From Synechocystis sp. PCC 7338 (GTDB lineage Bacteria; Cyanobacteriota; Cyanobacteriia; Cyanobacteriales; Microcystaceae), in NCBI RefSeq assembly GCF_018282115.1, contig NZ_CP054306.1:853488-917487 (forward strand): a stretch of DNA of 64,000 nucleotides. Reading direction: 5' to 3'. Made by a program: the position numbers and the translations under genes. Below are positions 26,224 to 34,163 of this stretch, in pieces. Each line of letters starts with the position of its first letter. Position 1 is the stretch's first letter. The notes beneath the pieces were generated by a model. The model had not been told where the DNA came from. It saw only the letters and a list, made by a program, of their open reading frames with translations, and did no database searches.

Positions 26224-26919
26224 ATGCAACAGTCGGAAGTCATTAGCCTCATTCAGCAAGAACTCCCCAAACTCATTGCCCAAGAGCCTTTGGTGAGAGA
26301 CTTTGTCCTGCGTACCGTTTCCGAATATTACGCTGGTAAACAAGAAACAGAAAGTAAATTTGACCGTATCCTGGCAGAGCTACAACGAGATCGCGAGGAA
26401 CAAGCCCATAAATGGAACGAACAGAACCGTAAATGGGATGAACAGAACCATAAATGGAACGAACAGAACCGTAAATGGGATGAACAGTTGGCGGAGATTC
26501 GGCGGCTGGATAAACGCTTTGATAGTACAATTGGGGCTTTAGGTTCCCGTTGGGGGCTATACTCCGAAGCCAGTTTCCGTAATGCCCTCAAGGGAATTTT
26601 AGGAGAATCCTTTGGCGTGGAAGTGATTAATCTGACCCTATACGACCAGGAAGGGGATGTCTTTGGCCGCCCTGACCAAGTTGAAATTGATCTGATTATT
26701 AAAAATGGCCTGACCATTGCCTGCGAAATAAAATCCTCTATTGATAAAGCTGGTATGTATAGCTTTGGGCGCAAGGCAGACTTCTATGCAAAGCGTGAAA
26801 ATCGAGAAATTAATCGTAAAATTGTGATTTCGCCGATGGTGGATAACCGCGCCTTACCTGTGGCTGAAGCCCTGGGAATTGAAATCTATAGCTATGCAGA
26901 CGCAGTGGAGGGTCTTTAG
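26224..26919 (+). CDS. DUF3782-like PD-(D/E)XK nuclease-fold protein, paralogue 2
   Basis: This 231-residue paralogue of 23873-24547 starts at ATG 26224 (MQQSEVISLIQQELPKLI). The N-terminal region is followed by a coiled coil built of KWNEQNR/KWDEQNH heptads (about 60-88, 21-bp DNA repeats). The nuclease-like domain comes next: GALGSRWGLYSEASFRNALK, FGRPDQVEIDLIIKNG, IACEIKSS. All putative catalytic acids and the lysine are kept. It lies between two copies of dispersed repeat 1 and could have moved or been duplicated with them. Confidence 0.82.
   Translation: MQQSEVISLIQQELPKLIAQEPLVRDFVLRTVSEYYAGKQETESKFDRILAELQRDREEQAHKWNEQNRKWDEQNHKWNEQNRKWDEQLAEIRRLDKRFDSTIGALGSRWGLYSEASFRNALKGILGESFGVEVINLTLYDQEGDVFGRPDQVEIDLIIKNGLTIACEIKSSIDKAGMYSFGRKADFYAKRENREINRKIVISPMVDNRALPVAEALGIEIYSYADAVEGL
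26407..26490 (+). repeat. 21-bp tandem repeats encoding KW-heptads
   Basis: Four alternating units (AAATGGAACGAACAGAACCGT-like and AAATGGGATGAACAGAAC-like) encode heptads with Trp at a fixed position in the coiled coil of the DUF3782-like protein. Confidence 0.85.
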
Positions 26920-27032
26920 AACGAGTAATCTGAGTTATTTGAGAACAATTTATTTTTTGAGCATAACAAACTCCCTATTATTACCCTTGCTCCCGAAAGC
27001 ATTAATCAATTTGCCAAAAATCTCTAAAAAAA

Positions 27033-27127
27033 GGCGATCGCCTCGTCTGACTAGGTTGCAGTAAGTGTAATCAATTTGTTCTAAATTTAGGGGGTCTGAA
27101 AATGGCAGATTTAGAAAGGCGATCGCC
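27033..27127 (+). repeat. Dispersed repeat 1, copy C
   Basis: Near-identical to copy B over about 95 bp, with HIP1 palindromes at both ends. It sits just upstream of the DUF3782-like gene at 27185 and fuses at its right end with the CTCCGATGGCCTATGGGC leader that recurs at 42710. Confidence 0.9.
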
Positions 27128-27184
27128 TCCGATGGCCTATGGGCTAGGGCTAAACTAGAAGAACCAAATCGGGAGGAAAAACAA

Positions 27185-27778
27185 ATGGCTACCACCGCTG
27201 ATGAAGTTTGGGCACTGTTGGGGCAGTTAGCCGAGTCCCAGAAAGAGACTGAGCGACTCTTCCAAGAGACCGATCGCCGTTTTCAACAAACAGAACGATT
27301 ACTTAAGGAACAAAGCCAAAAAACAGATGAGCAAATTAGGGCCGTTAACAAAGAATTGGGAGAATTAGGCAATCGCCTAGGGGAATTTGTGGAATGGCAG
27401 GTGCGCCCAGCGGCGGTGAAATTATTTCGAGAGCGGGGCATTGCAGTGCGGGAATTATCCCGGGATGTTTCGGTTGATAATGGTGAGGAAGGAATAGAGG
27501 TGGACTTATTGGTGGCAGATACTACCCAGGCCGTGGCGATCGAAGTGAAAAGTAAACTGACCCAAAAAAATGTGGATGAACACTTGGAGCGGCTCGGTAA
27601 ATTTAAGCGCCTATTGCCTCGCTATCAAAATATTCAACTACTAGGGGCAGTGGCGGTAATGGTAGCCCCATCGGAAGTAGCTCGCTATGCCTATCGTCAA
27701 GGTTTGTTTGTGATTACCCAATCTGGGGAAGATTTGGTCATTCTCAATGATGCCAAATTTCAACCCAAAGCCTGGTAA
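27185..27778 (+). CDS. DUF3782-like PD-(D/E)XK protein, short type, intact copy
   Basis: This 197-residue protein starts at ATG 27185 (MATTADEVWALLGQLAESQK). Residues 1-75 form a coiled coil (LFQETDRRFQQTERLLKEQ). The rest is a nuclease-like fold: RLGEFVEWQVRPAAVKLF, DNGEEGIEVDLLVADT (core Asp), AVAIEVKSKL (Glu-X-Lys), and a closing LFVITQSGEDLVILND. It is the best reference for the relics at 20711 and 24548 and the copy at 42767. Its function is unknown; the family resembles small restriction-like nucleases. Confidence 0.82.
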   Translation: MATTADEVWALLGQLAESQKETERLFQETDRRFQQTERLLKEQSQKTDEQIRAVNKELGELGNRLGEFVEWQVRPAAVKLFRERGIAVRELSRDVSVDNGEEGIEVDLLVADTTQAVAIEVKSKLTQKNVDEHLERLGKFKRLLPRYQNIQLLGAVAVMVAPSEVARYAYRQGLFVITQSGEDLVILNDAKFQPKAW

Positions 27779-27960
27779 GACCAAAGGCGATCGCCTAGTA
27801 AGTTATTTTTTAGAATAGTTACTCCGTGCCCGTGAGCCGCCCATTAAAATAAAATCATCTTTCCTTACCTGGTTATTATAGGGAACGAAAGTTTATGCTT
27901 AGAAGCAATTTGTTTTCCTTGGTAAGCCATCGCACATTAGGCTGAACAATTAGAAACTTT

Positions 27961-28255
27961 ATGGCAGATACGGTTATTCGGGTTGAAAATTTGGGCAAGA
28001 AGTACGTCATTGGCCATCAAAAGCAGGAACGCTATAGGTTGCTGCGGGATGTGTTGACGAAAAAGGCCCGGTCTCTGGGGCAAGTTTTTAGCCGCAATGG
28101 CCACCGGGAAGATCCCACCCATGGGTCATTCTGGGCTTTAAGGGATGTGTTTTTTGAGATTAAGCAGAGCGATCTCGCAGAGATCTGTACGCGGTGCGCC
28201 TAGGGATTATTAGCTACAATGGGGCAGGAAAATTAATACTGTTAAAGGTTCCCAA
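27961..28255 (+). pseudogene. 5' relic of wzt (relic b)
   Basis: From ATG 27961 (MADTVIRVENLGKKYVIGHQ) it matches the first 65-70 residues of the intact Wzt. A foreign 28-bp insertion (about 28174-28201) replaces the sequence before the Walker A loop, followed by a shifted, damaged remainder (AATGGGGCAGGAAAATTAAT for NGAGKST-L). It ends near 28255. It cannot encode an ATPase. The intact DUF29 gene begins 19 bp later. Confidence 0.9.
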
Positions 28256-28273
28256 GACAAACAGAAATCTCCC

Positions 28274-28720
28274 ATGAACACAATTAATGCACTCTACGAT
28301 CAAGATTATTTTCTTTGGCTTCAAGAGACTTACAGGATACTTGAGAGCAATAAAATTGAGCAGTTGGATTTAGAACATTTAAAGGAGGAAATTCTAGGTT
28401 TGGGTAATGAACAAAGACGAAAAGTTGATAGTTACCTGCGCCAGTTGCTCATTCATTTATTGTTGTATCAATATTGGGATACTGAGAAAAATCTTTGTGC
28501 AAAGGGTTGGCAAAACGAAATTGATAATTTTCGGTTTGAGCTGGAGTTATTGTTAAAGTCTAAAACTTTATATAATTATTTCTTGCAAGAAATTGAAGAA
28601 ATTTATATCAAAGCTAGGCGACAGGCGATTAAAAAGAGTGAGTTACCTCCTAATCTTTTCCCAAAAAGTTGTCCATTTTCTGCCGAGGCTCTACTTGATC
28701 CAGAGTTTCTGCCGGATTGA
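28274..28720 (+). CDS. DUF29-family protein, intact copy 1
   Basis: This 148-residue DUF29 protein starts at ATG 28274 (MNTINALYDQDYFLWLQETY). Typical motifs are the LYxQDYxxWL lead, LDLEHLKEEILGLGNEQRRK, YLRQLLIHLLLYQYW and a C-terminal FPKSCPFSAEALLDPEFLPD. DUF29 has no known function; it is a helical cyanobacterial family that often expands together with Uma2. It lies between wzt relics b and c. A decayed copy at 22013 preserves the same following order. Confidence 0.85.
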   Translation: MNTINALYDQDYFLWLQETYRILESNKIEQLDLEHLKEEILGLGNEQRRKVDSYLRQLLIHLLLYQYWDTEKNLCAKGWQNEIDNFRFELELLLKSKTLYNYFLQEIEEIYIKARRQAIKKSELPPNLFPKSCPFSAEALLDPEFLPD

Positions 28721-28798
28721 AGCAAGGTCAAATATCCGAAAAATGCCTGCATCTGTTCACAATTCAGTTAATGTATTAACGACACTAGCCAATCTAAT

Positions 28799-29055
28799 AT
28801 GTCTGATACGGTCATTCAGGTTGAAAATCTCGGGAAAAAATACATCATTGGTTACCAGCAGCAGTGGGAACGGTACACGGCGCTGCGAGATGTGTTGGCA
28901 AATAGTGCGAAGGGGCTGGCGAAACGGTTTAACCCTCGCGCTCGGGTGGCAAATCCCAACTTTGAGGAGTTTTGGGCGCTGAAGGATGTGTCCTTTGAGG
29001 TGAAGCGAGGAGACCGCATTGGCATCATTGATCGCAATGGATGGGGAGACTGATA
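28799..29055 (+). pseudogene. 5' relic of wzt (relic c)
   Basis: It reads MSDTVIQVENLGKKYIIGYQ and continues to GDRIGIIDRNGWGD, stopping in the Walker A loop (intact: GIIGRNGAGKST). It differs from the intact gene and from relics b and d (for example LAKRFNPRARVANPNFEEFW), so it comes from a distinct wzt allele. HicB follows 47 bp later. Confidence 0.88.
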
Positions 29056-29102
29056 AAATTGCTGAAAGATTTTCTACAGCATTTAAGTGAGGTAATCGAG
29101 TT

Positions 29103-29300
29103 ATGAATGTCAAAGCAATTATCCATGAGGCAGAAGAAGGCGGCTACTGGGCTGAAGTTCCTATTTTTTCGGGCTGTTATACCCAAGGTGAGACAATTGA
29201 GGAGGTCATGGAAAATCTCAAAGAAGTAATCAGCCTCTATGTGGATGATCAGCCAGAAAAGCTGAGTCAATCGGACAGAATCGTTGAATTGACTCTATGA
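29103..29300 (+). CDS. hicB: HicB antitoxin
   Basis: This 65-residue antitoxin starts at ATG 29103 (MNVKAIIHEAEEGGYWAEVP), with IPIFSGCYTQ-type core VPIFSGCYTQGETIEEVMEN. It is short and lacks a C-terminal DNA-binding domain. The stop overlaps the hicA start by four bases, which couples translation. The order hicB-hicA is the reverse of the classical one but common in cyanobacteria. A second copy without hicA lies at 22589. Confidence 0.9.
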   Translation: MNVKAIIHEAEEGGYWAEVPIFSGCYTQGETIEEVMENLKEVISLYVDDQPEKLSQSDRIVELTL

Positions 29301-29500
29301 AATCTGTTTCTGGCAAAAAGTTAGCTAAAATTTTACGGAAGAGAGGCTGGCAACTGGTGAGAACAAAAGGAAGCCACCATCAATATAGGAAAGAGGGCGT
29401 TACTGTTGCCATTCCAATCCATGGGAACGTTGATTTAAAAATAGGCCTCCTTAAGACAATCATGAGACAAACAAATCTACAGGAAAATGATTTGTTGTAA
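29297..29500 (+). CDS. hicA: HicA mRNA interferase toxin
   Basis: A 67-residue HicA/YcfA toxin with a double-stranded RNA-binding-like fold. The catalytic histidine is in TKGSHHQYRKEG, followed by VAIPIHGNVDLKIGLLKTI, the typical end of the family. It starts at ATG 29297, overlapping hicB by ATGA. HicA cleaves mRNA when not bound by HicB. Confidence 0.92.
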   Translation: MKSVSGKKLAKILRKRGWQLVRTKGSHHQYRKEGVTVAIPIHGNVDLKIGLLKTIMRQTNLQENDLL

Positions 29501-29718
29501 TTTTTTTTGCGGCAAGCATCATCAGGATTTAAATTTTATAGAAGAACAGGAGGAGCAAATCCAGCAGTTATTCATACTTCAGTTGAGAGAAGCTTTGGCT
29601 TTGCCAGATTTCACGACTATGGCGGATTTGGGCGCATCACTTTTGACAATGGGTTGTGAATCTGTCTTTGCCTAATAAGCTTACACTATCCACTTGGGGC
29701 GTTTTAAGAACTTTATTT
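29501..29718 (+). other. Unassigned remnant-like stretch after hicA
   Basis: One frame (about 29511-29660) reads QASSGFKFYRRTGGANPAVI and ends FGRITFDNGL-stop; a second open frame overlaps hicA and reads EEQEEQIQQLFILQLREALA. Either may be a broken gene end, but I cannot place it. The last 40 bp resemble the leader before the wzt scar at 22544. Confidence 0.3.
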
Positions 29719-30115
29719 ATGTCTGATACGGTTATTCGGGTTGAAAATTTGGGCAAGAAGTACGTCATTGGCCATCAAAAGCAGTAACGCTATAGGTTGC
29801 TGCGGGATGTGTTGACGAAAAAGGCTCGTTCTTTGGGGCAAATTTTTAGTCGTAATGGCCACCGGAAAGATCCCACCTATGGGTCATTCTGGGCTTTATA
29901 AGGATGTGTCTTTTGAGATCAAGTAGGGCGATCTCGCAGAGATACGCTACACGGTGCGCCTGGGGATTATTGGTCACAATGGGGCGGGGAGGTCAACGCT
30001 GTTAAAGATTCTCAGCCGGATTACGGAGCCGACAGAGGGACGGATTTCGATTAAGGGTCGGGTGGCGAGTTTGGTGGAGGTGGGAACGGGTTTCCTCCTG
30101 AACTGACAGGGCGGG
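29719..30115 (+). pseudogene. 5' relic of wzt (relic d)
   Basis: From ATG 29719 (MSDTVIRVENLGKKYVIGHQKQ) it has a TAA in place of Glu, small indels (TTTATAAGGATG), and the same foreign insertion as relic b (about 29933-29961). It still contains the Walker A region (HNGAGRSTLLKILSRITEPT) and continues to ELTGR near 30115. Lys of Walker A is changed to Arg. It is clearly non-functional. Confidence 0.92.
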
Positions 30116-30189
30116 CAGTTTTTGATGACGATTCCCAACAGGCATATTTGCTAAAATGCTCACCAAGTAACTACAAAAAAGAAAGTTCT

Positions 30190-30657
30190 ATGGCTCAGAC
30201 CACCATGCCTCCGTCACTTTATGAACAGGACTATCCTGCATGGCTGGATTTAACTCTGGCCCAACTTAAGAGTCAGGACTTCGGCGCCCTTGACTGGGTT
30301 AATTTAATTGAGGAAATAGAGGAGTTGGGTCGAGAACAACGCCATAAGGTTGAAAGCTATTTATTGCGCCTGCTGATTCACCTATTACTGTACGAGTATT
30401 GGCAAGCTGAACGTCCTTGGTCTGGCAAAGGTTGGGAAAAAGAAATTGATAATTTTCGATTAGAATTAGATTTTCTGCTGGAATCTCAAGTTCTTTGCAA
30501 TTATTTTTTATCTATTCTGGAGAAAAGTTATGCTAAGGCTCGAAAATGGGCTATTAGAAAATCTAACCTACCGCCATTAACCTTTCCGGAAACTTGTCCT
30601 TATTCATCTGAGAAGATTCTTGACTTTGGCTGGTTACCCCCAGTCATTTCGTCATGA
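30190..30657 (+). CDS. DUF29-family protein, intact copy 2
   Basis: The 155-residue protein starts at ATG 30190 (MAQTTMPPSLYEQDYPAWLD), preceded by AAAGAAAG as a likely ribosome site. It has all DUF29 features: LDWVNLIEEIEELGREQRHK, YLLRLLIHLLLYEYW, WEKEIDNFRLELDFLL and FPETCPYSSEKILD. It is only moderately similar to copy 1, so it is an older paralogue. It follows wzt relic d. An upstream frame extension to 30148 has no family content. Confidence 0.85.
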   Translation: MAQTTMPPSLYEQDYPAWLDLTLAQLKSQDFGALDWVNLIEEIEELGREQRHKVESYLLRLLIHLLLYEYWQAERPWSGKGWEKEIDNFRLELDFLLESQVLCNYFLSILEKSYAKARKWAIRKSNLPPLTFPETCPYSSEKILDFGWLPPVISS

Positions 30658-30728
30658 AAACTCAAGTTCATCCCAAAAAACTATTGGGTTGATCTCCACA
30701 CAAATGCCATCATCAAAAATTAATTGTT

Positions 30729-31307
30729 ATGATAATCGCACCAGAGAAATCTAAACCGGCGGATAATTACTTAATCTTATCTAATATTTCTTGGGAAAAA
30801 TTCGAGCAGATTGAAATCACTTTTGCCGATGTGGAAGGAGTCAGATTTGTTTATTTGGACGGTGAATTAGGAATTATGATTTTAGGTGCGAAGCATGAAT
30901 ATTACAAGAGGACGATCAGTTTATTGCTGGAAGCGTATTTAAGGGCAACGAATATTAGATTTTACAGTGGTGGAAGTGCGACATTAGGCAATAAAAATAT
31001 AACGGGCAGAAAGGAACCAGATGAGTCCTATCGCCTTGACAATAAAAAAGAAATTCCTGATTTAGTGATTGAAGTAATTATCAGCAGTGGCAATATAAAT
31101 ATTTTGGAAATATACCGTCGCATTGGTATTCCTGAAGTCTGGTTCTATGAAGATGGGGGGTTAACGGTTTATAGTTTAATAGACCAGCAATATAACAAAG
31201 TTAACCACAGCAATTTATTGCCGGATTTAAATCTAGAGATTGTGACAGAATATATTAACCATCCTGATCAGTATGATGCGGTAACGGAACTTGTCAACGA
31301 ATTATAA
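30729..31307 (+). CDS. Uma2-family putative endonuclease
   Basis: This 192-residue Uma2/DUF820 protein starts at ATG 30729. Core motifs are VRFVYLDGELGIMILGAKHE, FYSGGSATLGN, RKEPDESYRLDNKKEIPDLV, VIEVIISSGNINILEIYRRI and IPEVWFYEDGGLTVYSL. It belongs to a different subgroup from the copies at 22.8 and 42.0 kb (EPDES in place of SPDVAW). It is AT-rich. It stands alone between DUF29 copy 2 and relic sequence. Confidence 0.85.
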   Translation: MIIAPEKSKPADNYLILSNISWEKFEQIEITFADVEGVRFVYLDGELGIMILGAKHEYYKRTISLLLEAYLRATNIRFYSGGSATLGNKNITGRKEPDESYRLDNKKEIPDLVIEVIISSGNINILEIYRRIGIPEVWFYEDGGLTVYSLIDQQYNKVNHSNLLPDLNLEIVTEYINHPDQYDAVTELVNEL

Positions 31308-31342
31308 TTTTTGCCCTTCTGAGATTCTACGGCTGTGAATCT

Positions 31343-31450
31343 GTGAATGTATCACCTCTGGAGGATTACCGATTACAGGTCATCTTTGATGATGGTCAGT
31401 AAATGCTCTTAGACCTCAAGAATGTAATTGTAAATAGAGAATTTTTTGGC
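31343..31450 (+). pseudogene. DUF2442-like fragment with a nonsense codon
   Basis: The frame reads VNVSPLEDYRLQVIFDDGQ, a TAA, then MLLDLKNVIVNREFF. This fits the start of DUF2442 proteins (small proteins often beside DUF4160 toxin-like partners). No partner gene is visible. Confidence 0.5.
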
Positions 31451-31686
31451 CAGAGGGGGAAGATTTAGGGTTCAAAGCAAGGGCTAAACTTTGCCAGTAT
31501 TCTGCCATTGATGAATCGATTAAAACCTCTCAGTTTGTCCGCAACAAGGGTTTCCACTTTTTCGGGACAAGGTCAGTGGGGTAAACTGCTCATGTATAAC
31601 GCTCAATCCTTACCACTCCACCATAAAAACTAAATTTCTTCTCTCCCCTCTTTTTTATATTCTCTTTAGAAATGACCTCTAAAAGA

Positions 31687-31725
31687 GAGAGTTATCAGTT
31701 TGGGCAATGAACAAAGACGCAAAAC
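31687..31725 (+). pseudogene. 39-bp DUF29 fragment at the epimerase start
   Basis: The bases of 31687-31725 spell the DUF29 core SLGNEQRRK-like codons and match 22130-22170 with few changes. It ends directly before the epimerase start codon, marking a junction. Confidence 0.75.
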
Positions 31726-31728
31726 TGT

Positions 31729-32700
31729 ATGAGTAAAATTTTAGTGACGGGGGCGGCGGGATTTATTGGTTTTCATTTATGCCGACGTTTATTGGCCGAT
31801 GGCAAAGTTGTTACGGGTCTGGATAATCTCAATGATTATTATGATGTTTCCCTTAAGGAAGCTCGTTTGGTTCAATTACAAGCACAGCCAAATTTTAGCT
31901 TTACGAAACTTGATCTATCAGATCGCCAAGGGATGGCGGAGTTATTTGCCCAGGAGAAGCCAGATTTGGTGGTGCATTTAGCGGCCCAGGCGGGGGTGAG
32001 ACATTCTCTTCAGAATCCCCACGCCTATGTGGACAGTAATCTGGTGGGGTTTGTCAATGTGTTGGAGGGCTGTCGCCATCATTCGGTCAACCATTTGGTC
32101 TATGCGTCGTCCAGTTCGGTATATGGAGCGAATCAAAAAATTCCTTTTGCGGTGACGGATAATGTGGACCAGCCGGTGAGTTTGTATGCGGCAACGAAGA
32201 AGGCCAATGAGTTGATGGCCCACACCTATAGTCATCTTTATGGGCTACCGACGACGGGACTACGGTTTTTTACGGTCTATGGCCCCTGGGGTCGGCCGGA
32301 TATGGCTTATTTTTCTTTCACTAGGGCAATTTTGGCGGGGGAACCGATTAAGGTGTTTAACCACGGGCAGATGCGGCGAGATTTCACCTATATTGATGAT
32401 GTAATTGAGGGGCTGGTGCGGGTGCTTGGCCATGTTCCCGGTGCTGAAGCTATGACCCCCTATCGTCTTTACAATATTGGCAACCATAGTCCGGTTAACT
32501 TGGGAGATTTTATTGCTATTTTGGAGCAATGTTTGGGAAAAAGGGCAGAGAAGGTTTTGTTGCCGATGCAACCAGGGGATGTGCCGGAAACCTATGCTGA
32601 TGTGGAGAATTTGATGGCAGATGTGGGCTTTTCTCCGGCCACTCCTTTGGCTGTGGGTTTGGACAAGTTCACCAGTTGGTATCGGAGGTTTTATGGTTGA
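31729..32700 (+). CDS. NAD-dependent epimerase, UDP-glucuronate 4-epimerase type
   Basis: This 323-residue extended-SDR sugar-nucleotide epimerase probably interconverts UDP-glucuronate and UDP-galacturonate for glycan assembly. The Rossmann motif VTGAAGFIGFHLCRRLL, VHLAAQAGVRHSLQNP, catalytic Ser region YASSSSVYG, YAATKKANE (YxxxK) and LRFFTVYGPWGRPDMA are all present and match the CapI/LspL group better than GalE. It starts at ATG 31729. It is followed by wzt after 129 bp. Confidence 0.88.
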   Translation: MSKILVTGAAGFIGFHLCRRLLADGKVVTGLDNLNDYYDVSLKEARLVQLQAQPNFSFTKLDLSDRQGMAELFAQEKPDLVVHLAAQAGVRHSLQNPHAYVDSNLVGFVNVLEGCRHHSVNHLVYASSSSVYGANQKIPFAVTDNVDQPVSLYAATKKANELMAHTYSHLYGLPTTGLRFFTVYGPWGRPDMAYFSFTRAILAGEPIKVFNHGQMRRDFTYIDDVIEGLVRVLGHVPGAEAMTPYRLYNIGNHSPVNLGDFIAILEQCLGKRAEKVLLPMQPGDVPETYADVENLMADVGFSPATPLAVGLDKFTSWYRRFYG

Positions 32701-32829
32701 TGATGCTCTTCCTCAGCAGGTCATACAGTGTTACATGTTTGTTGAATCGTATTGTTTCCCTCGATGAATGATTATCGAGGAGCTTTGTCGGATAAGTTGT
32801 TTTATTTATTGCAGTTTTGTTTGGTTTTT

Positions 32830-34101
32830 ATGTCTGATACGGTCATTCGGGTTGAAAATTTGGGTAAGAAGTATGTCATTGGTCACCAGAAGCAGGAACG
32901 CTATACGGCGTTGCGGGATGTGCTGGCGGACAAGGCTCGTTCGGTGGGTCAGCTTTTTAGTCGCAATGGTCAGCGGGAAGATCCCACCCATGAGGAATTC
33001 TGGGCTTTGAAGGATGTCTCTTTTGAGATCAAACAAGGTGATCGGGTGGGCATTATTGGCCGCAATGGAGCGGGGAAGTCAACACTATTGAAGATTCTCA
33101 GCCGGATCACAGAACCGACGGAAGGGCGCATTTCGATTAAGGGTCGGGTGGCAAGTTTGTTGGAGGTGGGAACGGGTTTCCATCCTGAACTGACGGGGCG
33201 GGAGAATATCTATCTAAATGGGGCAATCCTGGGGATGAGTAAGCGGGAGATTCGTCGCAAGTTTGATGAGATTGTGGATTTTGCAGAGGTGGAAAAGTTT
33301 CTTGATACGCCTGTCAAACGCTACTCATCAGGCATGTATGTGCGGTTGGCATTTGCGGTGGCGGCCCATTTGGAGCCGGAGATTTTGATTGTGGATGAGG
33401 TGTTGGCGGTGGGGGATGCTCAATTTCAAAAAAAGTGTTTGGGAAAAATGGAGGATGTGGCAACGAATGAAGGAAGAACAGTCTTGTTTGTTAGTCACAA
33501 TGTTGCAGCCATAAAATCTCTTTGCGATATTGCACTTTATCTTGATAAAGGCAATCCAAAATACATGGGGAATGTTGATAAAGCCTTTTCCGTATATTTA
33601 AATTCGTCTTCTTCTAATTCAGCACCCTACATAAAAGCTACCGAAGAAAAAGATACAATTGCACAAATTATTTCTGTAAAAGTAGTCAACGAATGTGACG
33701 AACTTTCATCGCAATACACTTATGATGAGAGCATCTTCATAAAGCTTTTGTTATCTTTCAGAGAAACAGTTTCAAATGTTTATATTGCAGTTCATGTCCA
33801 TGACAGCAATATGGAAACGATTCTTTTTACAAGAGATTTTGGCTCAATTCAAGATAGCCTCCTGGAGCGCGTGGCTGGAGAGTATAATTTTTCTGTTACT
33901 ATTCCTGCATCTACGCTAGTTCCTGGAAACTATAGAGTAAGTGTTCATGTTGCTTTTAGTTCTCCACCTCAGTTGATTGATGGTATGGATCATGTCTGTC
34001 CATTCGAGATTATAGATAGTAATAGTGAAAATGCGAGAAGAGGGTTTCCATGGAAAGGTAAAGTTTCAATCCCTTTAAAGTGGAATAAAATTCAAGTTTA
34101 A
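32830..34101 (+). CDS. wzt: O-antigen/LPS ABC exporter, ATPase with C-terminal cargo-binding domain
   Basis: This 423-residue Wzt starts at ATG 32830 (MSDTVIRVENLGKKYVIGHQ); upstream in-frame starts lack conservation, and the relics all begin at this MSDTVI/MADTVI. The ATPase domain has Walker A GRNGAGKST near residue 76, signature YSSGMYVRLAFAVA near 164, Walker B ILIVDEVLAVGD near 185 and the switch His in FVSHN. The C-terminal part (about 255-423) is the beta-sandwich that in family members binds the glycan end. Composition turns markedly AT-rich at about 33480, so the gene looks mosaic. The partner wzm is 12 kb upstream. Confidence 0.95.
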   Translation: MSDTVIRVENLGKKYVIGHQKQERYTALRDVLADKARSVGQLFSRNGQREDPTHEEFWALKDVSFEIKQGDRVGIIGRNGAGKSTLLKILSRITEPTEGRISIKGRVASLLEVGTGFHPELTGRENIYLNGAILGMSKREIRRKFDEIVDFAEVEKFLDTPVKRYSSGMYVRLAFAVAAHLEPEILIVDEVLAVGDAQFQKKCLGKMEDVATNEGRTVLFVSHNVAAIKSLCDIALYLDKGNPKYMGNVDKAFSVYLNSSSSNSAPYIKATEEKDTIAQIISVKVVNECDELSSQYTYDESIFIKLLLSFRETVSNVYIAVHVHDSNMETILFTRDFGSIQDSLLERVAGEYNFSVTIPASTLVPGNYRVSVHVAFSSPPQLIDGMDHVCPFEIIDSNSENARRGFPWKGKVSIPLKWNKIQV

Positions 34102-34163
34102 TGAAACTTAATACTGACTCTCCAATTTCTTGGCAAGCTTGTTACGAAAAAGTAAATTAAATT

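Larger units (their letters stand above)
31308..31728 (+). other. Relic-filled gap before the epimerase
   Basis: These 421 bp carry no intact gene. They contain a broken DUF2442-like piece (31343-31450), about 230 bp that I cannot assign, and a 39-bp DUF29 fragment (31687-31725) ending three bases before the epimerase ATG. Confidence 0.6.

Noticed and set aside
26273-26774. Antisense frames over the DUF3782-like gene
   Set aside because: Also shadows of 21-bp repeats and HIP1 sites, without family signature.
29487-29675. 62-codon frame overlapping the end of hicA
   Set aside because: Start lies inside hicA, no ribosome site, and a competing frame over the same bases looks equally plausible; listed only as unassigned remnant.
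20704-31728. Insertion sequence or prophage as cause of the rearrangements
   Set aside because: No transposase, integrase, phage structural gene or terminal inverted repeats could be found on either strand.
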